Assembly: GCA_014529385.2 (NCBI GenBank)
Contig: CM043971.1
Span: forward strand, 59,262,209 to 59,326,208
DNA length: 64,000 nt
Source of the DNA: Adiantum capillus-veneris
Taxonomy: Eukaryota > Streptophyta > Polypodiopsida > Polypodiales > Pteridaceae
Direction of reading: 5' to 3'
This document shows, one piece after another, positions 59,101-64,000 of this stretch. The notes under the pieces were generated by a model, which was not told the origin of the DNA, did not search any database, and saw only the letters and a list, made by a program, of their open reading frames with translations. A program made the position numbers and the translations under genes. The number at the start of each line of letters is the position of its first letter. Position 1 is the stretch's first letter.

Positions 59101-59993
59101 GAAGCCCCAAACTCTACTATCCAGGAATTAGACACATTGTCTAATGAGAGAATTAGAGCATCTTGCTCTAGTTTACCTGCCACATTGGCCTCCGATGTTG
59201 GCTTGTTGTCTTGAGACTCAGTCTCCTTCTTCTTCTTGGACCAGCAATCCTTCTTGACGTGGCCCTTCTTGCCGCAGTTCCAACATTCAAGAACTGACTT
59301 TGTGCGTGACTTTCTCCGTCTTGAGCGATCACGACCCTTTTGGTTTTTGAACCTGTCCTTAGGCCTTCCTCTTGTTTCCGCTGACAGTGCAGCACTTGAT
59401 GATTCTTGTGTGCTTCTCCTTCGTATTTCCTCTCTTGGGAGAACTCCCACAACATCATCAAACTTAAGAGTATTTGTGCCAGAAATAGAATTACTTACAG
59501 CCATCACAAGGCTGTCCCAACTATTCGGTAGAGATGATAGTAGAAGGAGAGCTCGCACTTCGTCATCGAAATTGATTTTCACCGATCGAAGTTGACTTAT
59601 GTTTGTGTTAAAGTCATTTAGGTGTTCTGCAACTGAACCATTCTCTACCATCTTTAGATTGAACAAGCGCTTCATAAGAAATACCTTATTGGATGCCGAT
59701 GGTTTCTCGTAGAAGTCCTCAAGTGACTTCATCAAGTCCTACGTGGTCTTCATCTCCAAAACATTGAAGGCCACCGTTGAAGCCAAGCTTAACCGGATTG
59801 TTCCTAGGGCCTTTCGATCAAGGACAATCCATGCTTCATCTGCCATCGTTGTGGGCTTCTTTGCAAGACCGCCTAGTGGCAAATAGAGGTCCTTCTGGTA
59901 GAGATAGTCTTCAATCTGCATCTTCCAATGTTGGTAGTTTTTGCCGTTGAGCTTCTTAATCTTGAGCTTCCCTTCCTCCGCCATAACTCCCAC
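56120..59993 (-). pseudogene. Copia element 2 gag-pol
   Basis: Start MGVMAEEGKLKIKKLNG at 59993; UBN2-type gag with LNGKNYQHWKMQIEDYL. Zinc knuckle CWNCGKKGHVKKDC near 59270. The protease site, normally DSGA, reads VEFGASFHATP, so the catalytic Asp is changed. Integrase (58916-58059): HYRLGHMSAKGM, SDNGGEYC, NGISERMNRT. RT: LYVDDMLIA. RNase H: YADADMAGDKD. Breaks: TAG in gag near 59738 (TGG in the likely ancestor), TGA near 58960, a 17-bp deletion near 58062 shifting the frame, and TAG near 56331. Not autonomous. Confidence 0.9.
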
Positions 59994-60045
59994 TCAATTC
60001 AAGGAATCCTTTCCTTGAGATAATTTAGCTACGAGCAAACCTTGC

Positions 60046-60057
60046 TCTCATACCAAT
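60046..60057 (-). promoter_or_regulatory. Primer-binding site of copia element 2
   Basis: The minus strand reads TGGTATGAGAGC next to the 5' LTR, one base off the initiator Met tRNA consensus TGGTATCAGAGC. Confidence 0.75.
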
Positions 60058-60829
60058 TGTTAGGAAATAAGAGGTAGCTAAATAGATATTTGAGTAGATT
60101 ACTTAATGGAGAGAGATAGATTTCATACACAAGAGATTATAGAGTAGAGAGAGAGAGAGAGTACACACGATATACGTGGTTCACGCAATGTGGGCTACTT
60201 CCACGGGAAAGCAGCCACTCAATGGCTTTAGGACTTCAAAACAAGAAGTAGTTTACAAAGGCATTATACCCTTAATGGAGCCCCCACCTTGCTTCACTCT
60301 CACCACCTCACACTCACCTTGTTGCATCAACTTCACACTGCGAAATGTGTATAGAAATGGCCTCCTTTTATAGGCCAAAAGGGCTGCCCTCTCTCATGAG
60401 AGGCAGTCATGTGTAGCCGCCCTTGTGTAGATAAGTCCAAATCGGACCCTCCAATCCGCCCATGTGTGGCCACCCTTGAGAAGACAAGTCCGCTTTTGAA
60501 TTTGGCAACCAGCCACCGGACATTGACTTCTGACCACCGGCCACCGGCCATTGACTACCGGCCACCGGCCAACCGACCGGTTGTTTTCCGACCACTTTCC
60601 GGCCGCCGTCCAGCCATAATATTCCAGCGAAAAGGAATATTCCGGCGAGGGGAAAAAAGTCTTGGGGGCGGAGCCCTAAAGTTGCCCCTGATTCTTGTCA
60701 ATGAAAATTTTGGTTTCCGGTGACTGATTTTCCTTCACGCACGATGGCTTCTCCTCATAATGGGGGCCTTACAAATGTGCGCTTTTACCACAGAAAATTA
60801 CAAGGGTAAATCAGGCTCCATACTTAACA
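60058..60829 (-). repeat. Copia element 2, 5' LTR
   Basis: 772 bp. It differs from the 3' LTR by scattered substitutions and a short insertion near 60630 (a repeated ATATTCCGGCGA). Confidence 0.9.
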
Positions 60830-62192
60830 TTTTTGTATTTGCGTTCTCAATGGAAATTTTTGAATCCACCTTGTTTGTGGTCTCTATGTGACTATCTTTT
60901 GCATTTGCCTCTCAGCTCTAAATCAATGGACGCTAGGCTTTGGTATCCATATCTGACTATTACCACTATAAAATCCTTGCTATTGTAGTAGAATACAAGG
61001 CTTCTGTTGGCTCTTGGTTGTGATTGTCTGCCTTTGGATGGAGCCTTGTGCTACCTGACTGATCTTAGTTGTTCCAAGTTGAGCTACTACTTTAGGTATC
61101 CATATTTGAGTGTTAACTTCATAAAATCCTTGTGCTTTGAGTAGCTTGATTGGAATCATGTGCTGCTCCCACACATCTTATTGGGTAGCTTGATTGAAGT
61201 TTGATTTTGGTATCCATACTTGCTGCATTGCTTCTTTCTTTGTTGGTATTTTCTTTTGCCTTCTGCGATTGTTCTTTCTCTTGATTGAGGTTTTTTAATT
61301 CCATTGATAGCTCTGTTTTTGCTTTGTAGAACTCCTTTCTTGAGGTGAGTAGGTCCAGGCTGTTACCTTTGTCTTTTTGGACCAAACATTAGTGTCTACT
61401 TGGAAGTAGCCTTGAGCATTGATTGAATCATTTGATGCTACCCACCCTATTACCTTTGGTTCGTAAGGATGAACTTGGAGTAGTACATCCAAAGTGTATC
61501 TTTGACTTTGATGTGCTCCTTGGATTCTACCACTTGGTTGATTCTCCTCGTCTTTTTTTGGAGGATTTGTTGGGATGGAAACTTTGGTTGATAGAATTTT
61601 TTCTTAGGTTTCCATTGCATTTTTTATGATGTGGCTTTTGATGTAGAGGCTACGTAGGCATTTGATGGAAACTCGTTTCAAGGTAAAGTTGACTGGCAAG
61701 GTTGGTTTGCTTCAGTGTTTGCTTTAGCTTTACCTTTGTTTTGCTATGGTTGGTTGTGTCTTCTCTACATGGACTTGAGATGCTTTTGGGGCTACACTGG
61801 TGTTGTTGAAGCTCTTTCTTATTGTTGAAGGAAGATATTCATCTAGCTGTTGGTTAGGAACAGACTTTGTCTTATGTGATGTGAGTCAATTATGTAGAAA
61901 ATTTCCTTGGAATTCCCGATACTCAACTTGAGTATGGATTCTACCATGCCAAAGCTAGGAATTGGCATTTTCAAACTTATGTACCCTATCTCTTCTAGCT
62001 CTTTGAATGGCATCTCTCCCATCATTATCCAAGTTCCATAAGACATTAGATTCTTTGTAGCATAAGGATCTATTGCAGTTGAACATGTAACTTGGAGTCT
62101 TGTTTCTACACATATGTTGAATTTGATCACTATTAAAGACAATTAATCTTTTGCTTCATCCTTGTCCTTCTCTCAATCTTGATTTTGTTGAA
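60830..62192 (-). pseudogene. Unrecognised decayed coding region with internal peptide repeat
   Basis: Several minus-strand open segments (62142-61843, 61492-61295, 61385-61119 and 61174-60980) suggest one old protein-coding region broken by shifts. A repeated peptide of the type QGFYEVNTQIWIPK occurs near 61095-61140. Degenerate versions lie near 60942-60980 (FYSGNSQIWIP), 61209 (QVWIP) and 61385-61415 (QGYFQVDTNVW). The 62142-61843 segment has DPYATKNLMSYGTW and FKELEEIGYISLKMP. I do not recognise the family. The other side of the original locus is split by the copia and CACTA insertions. Confidence 0.4.
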
Positions 62193-64000
62193 CATTAGGA
62201 TATTTTGGAGGTCATTTGGAGGGCCTTCTAACAAAAATAGAATTTTGACTTTTTCTCTCTAGAAAATAGGTGTGGTAAAATCAATTGTAAACTTGGAATA
62301 ACCATTTGAAAAGTGCACTTACAAGTAGATTCTTGCCACAGTGTCATAATGGCCATGATCATAGAAGAACAAATCATTTTCAGTTGCATTTAATGAACGT
62401 CCTAGAATTGGAGGGAGTTTCTTGTACGTGGAATGTATGACTAAAGGAAATAGGACCTATCCTTCCAAACCTGCTCTCTCCTTACTCTCTCACTGTTTGT
62501 GCGCTGACCTTAAAGAAACCCTTCCTTTCTTTCCCTATTTCATACATGGCTTCTTCTTCAACCCCCACAAATGTCCTCCTTAAAAGACCCTTCTATCATC
62601 TACACCTGGATCCCCAATATATGCCACTGTGTAAGAGAGGCAAAACTAACATCAAAGTGACATCGATCATGACAGAGGGACTCAGAGCAGAGAGAGCAAA
62701 ACACTTAGATATTTGGACAAAAGTCTCACTCTATCCATTGAATCCCATGACCAATGCTTTCCCTGCATTTTCAAATCCCACTAACTTATTGACCTTTGCA
62801 AGTAATGGAGAGAATGGATTGCTTGGCTACTCTAAAGCTCTAAACAACAAATCAGAAACGTATAAAGACATGGTGAAGCACCAAGCAAATGAGATCCAAA
62901 GACTTTCAAACTTGCATTATGAGGGCCAAAAGACTATAATGTAGTGCACACAAGAATCATAGACCTTGCGAACAAAGGTACGGTCATTACAAAACAAAGA
63001 GACAATGTTAGGGACTTGTGTGCGATAAAAGAAACTATGGAATCTTGAAACGTTGAAGGTAGGCTCTGGCAGCCTTAAGAAAAGAATCCAAGCATAAAAG
63101 TGAGCATTGTAAAATGTCTAATTAATTTAAACTAATCTAAGTTTTTTTTTATGTTAGTTATGCGTTCTTTAGAGATTCCATCTATCCAGACAAAGAAAAC
63201 ATAAACCCGAAGGCCAATGTAGGAAAGCATTTAAAGCCATTGATAACTAGTGGTCTTGCAAAGGATATAATGCATGACAAAATGTTTAAGGTTTTGCAAT
63301 GGGATGTTGTTGACAAATTCATTTCAAAGAATGCAGTGCCTACCAAGCATATACAGGGCACATTGGACTCCCTTGGAGTTAGTAAAAGAGGTTACTCAGC
63401 TATTCAACGGTCTATCTCTTCCATGTTTGTGAAGAAGGGAATAAAGTCTAAGATTTTACCAACAGCTACAAGTGTTTGGAAGGAAAGACTACAGCTCAAT
63501 AATGAACAAAAAGACTTCATTGGATGCCCATTTCATATTCAAGATATTTATAGCTCACAGGGAACTACTATCAATTATGATGAGTACAACAATATCTTCA
63601 TGGACCTCACTTTGTTGCAAACTAGAATGGTAGAGTTCTACAATATTACAATCGAAGAGACGGGTGGTGCTCTACATTTTGTTTTGAAGCTAGATGAGTG
63701 TGAGATTCTTAAAGAGAAGAAGCTAGAGAAAATTACAATCACATTAATGAATAGGTCTCTTTCCAAATGTCCCACTGATGACCCTTCATACTTCATTGTT
63801 CAATAAAAAACAAACATATGGTGGCTTGGTGCATTTCAGGTATTCAAGTTATCTCCAATTTTGCAGGTCTAGCAAGCCCTCTATTGTACCTAAATTTTAG
63901 ATTTATTTTTCGTATCTCATAAGGATTAATGTTGCAGGTAAAGAAAGAAAACCATGACATTTCATTTTGGGTGTTCCATCAAACCCCTATTCCAGATATC
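62193..64000 (+). mobile_element. Element C: partial large DNA transposon (relative of element A)
   Basis: Begins CATTAGGATATTTTGG; from here the sequence aligns closely to the minus strand of 1741-3541, while the upstream flanks differ. It continues past the right edge. It lies in opposite orientation to element A, about 58.6 kb away. Confidence 0.75.
62546..64000 (+). pseudogene. Element C gene 1: candidate DDE-type transposase, 5' part
   Basis: 62546-62944 encodes MASSSTPTNVLLKRPF, LDIWTKVSLYPLNP and NGENGLLGYSKALNN. 63240-63806 encodes ITSGLAKDIMHDKMF, LGVSKRGYSAIQRSIS, QLNNEQKDFIGCPFHIQD and FVLKLDECEILKEKKL, the last holding the candidate first catalytic Asp. A GT-AG intron (63840-63937) leads into VKKENHDISFWVFHQTP. 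Unlike copy A the N-terminal frame is intact through NLHYEGQKTIM, but it ends in TAG at 62944 where A has CAA. A frame break separates the two segments and a stop follows near 63804. The remaining catalytic motifs lie beyond the window. Confidence 0.65.

Larger units (their letters stand above)
55299..60829 (-). mobile_element. Ty1/copia element 2, nearly full length
   Basis: 5.5 kb, LTRs 55299-56057 and 60058-60829 (TGTTAGG...TTAACA), flanked by TTTTT on both sides. The TTTTT duplication is weak evidence because the site is a T run. Transcribed on the minus strand, with gag, protease, integrase, RT and RNase H in copia order. It lies 55 bp outside the large CACTA element. LTRs and coding region are very similar to copia element 1. 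Confidence 0.93.

Noticed and set aside
55294-60834. TTTTT flanks as firm proof of a target-site duplication
   Set aside because: Both flanks lie in T runs, so the match could be chance; boundaries rest on the LTRs instead.
1-64000. tRNA, rRNA or other structured RNA genes
   Set aside because: None recognised by eye on either strand; a tRNA scan would be needed to exclude small ones.

Overview
The window is nuclear DNA of a land plant with a large, repeat-dominated genome. It carries Ty1/copia, chromodomain Ty3/gypsy and Tat-type Ty3/gypsy retrotransposons, CACTA transposons with CACTACAA termini, plant-style GT-AG introns and long microsatellites. No intact single-copy host gene is recognisable. 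I cannot name the species; a fern, lycophyte or bryophyte is possible, but that is inference only.

Layout. (1) 1-3541: part of a large DNA element ('element A', minus orientation) running off the left edge. (2) 4672-8416: a gene-poor CACTA element (TSD ATA) full of tandem repeats. (3) 8762-23059: 'element B', a 14.3-kb unit bounded by 29-bp terminal inverted repeats beginning CATTAGGG, with four gene modules arranged gene1> <gene2 | gene3> <gene4. It is interrupted by an internally deleted copia element (14694-18527, TSD GCACC) and by a 461-bp MITE (20038-20498) whose ends resemble those of elements A, B and C. (4) 23104-30773: decayed chromodomain gypsy element, abutting (5) a truncated minus-strand gypsy element (30774-34250). 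(6) 34251-37987: no supportable gene. (7) 37988-55243: a 17.3-kb CACTA element (TSD TAC) with TnpD- and TnpA-type genes; its TnpD coding sequence is split by a 9.2-kb Tat-type gypsy element (42003-51162). (8) 55299-60829: nearly full-length copia element, minus strand. (9) 60830-62192: unrecognised coding remnants. (10) 62193-64000: 5' part of 'element C', a close relative of A in plus orientation.

The most interesting content is the A/B/C family. Gene 1 (three copies) has features expected of a DDE-type transposase but is not one I can place: LDE, then DLK followed by YPCLYCM, then CTMH, then EKSHY. Gene 2 is an acidic protein convergent to gene 1 in both A and B. Gene 3 of element B starts with an H3-like tail (MVRTKQSARK), continues into an H3 histone fold with centromeric-H3 hallmarks, and is followed by a C48/Ulp1-like cysteine protease region and a lysine-rich, H1-like tail. 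Gene 4 is unrecognised. Genes 2 and 3 diverge from a 1.26-kb intergenic region with mirrored tandem repeats. All copies here carry stops or frameshifts, so this window holds fossils; intact relatives, if they exist, would be a multigene DNA transposon carrying its own histone variant and protease.

Nesting gives a relative order: element B is older than the copia and MITE inside it; the large CACTA is older than the Tat gypsy inside it; the chromodomain gypsy is older than the 98-bp hAT-like MITE in its gag.
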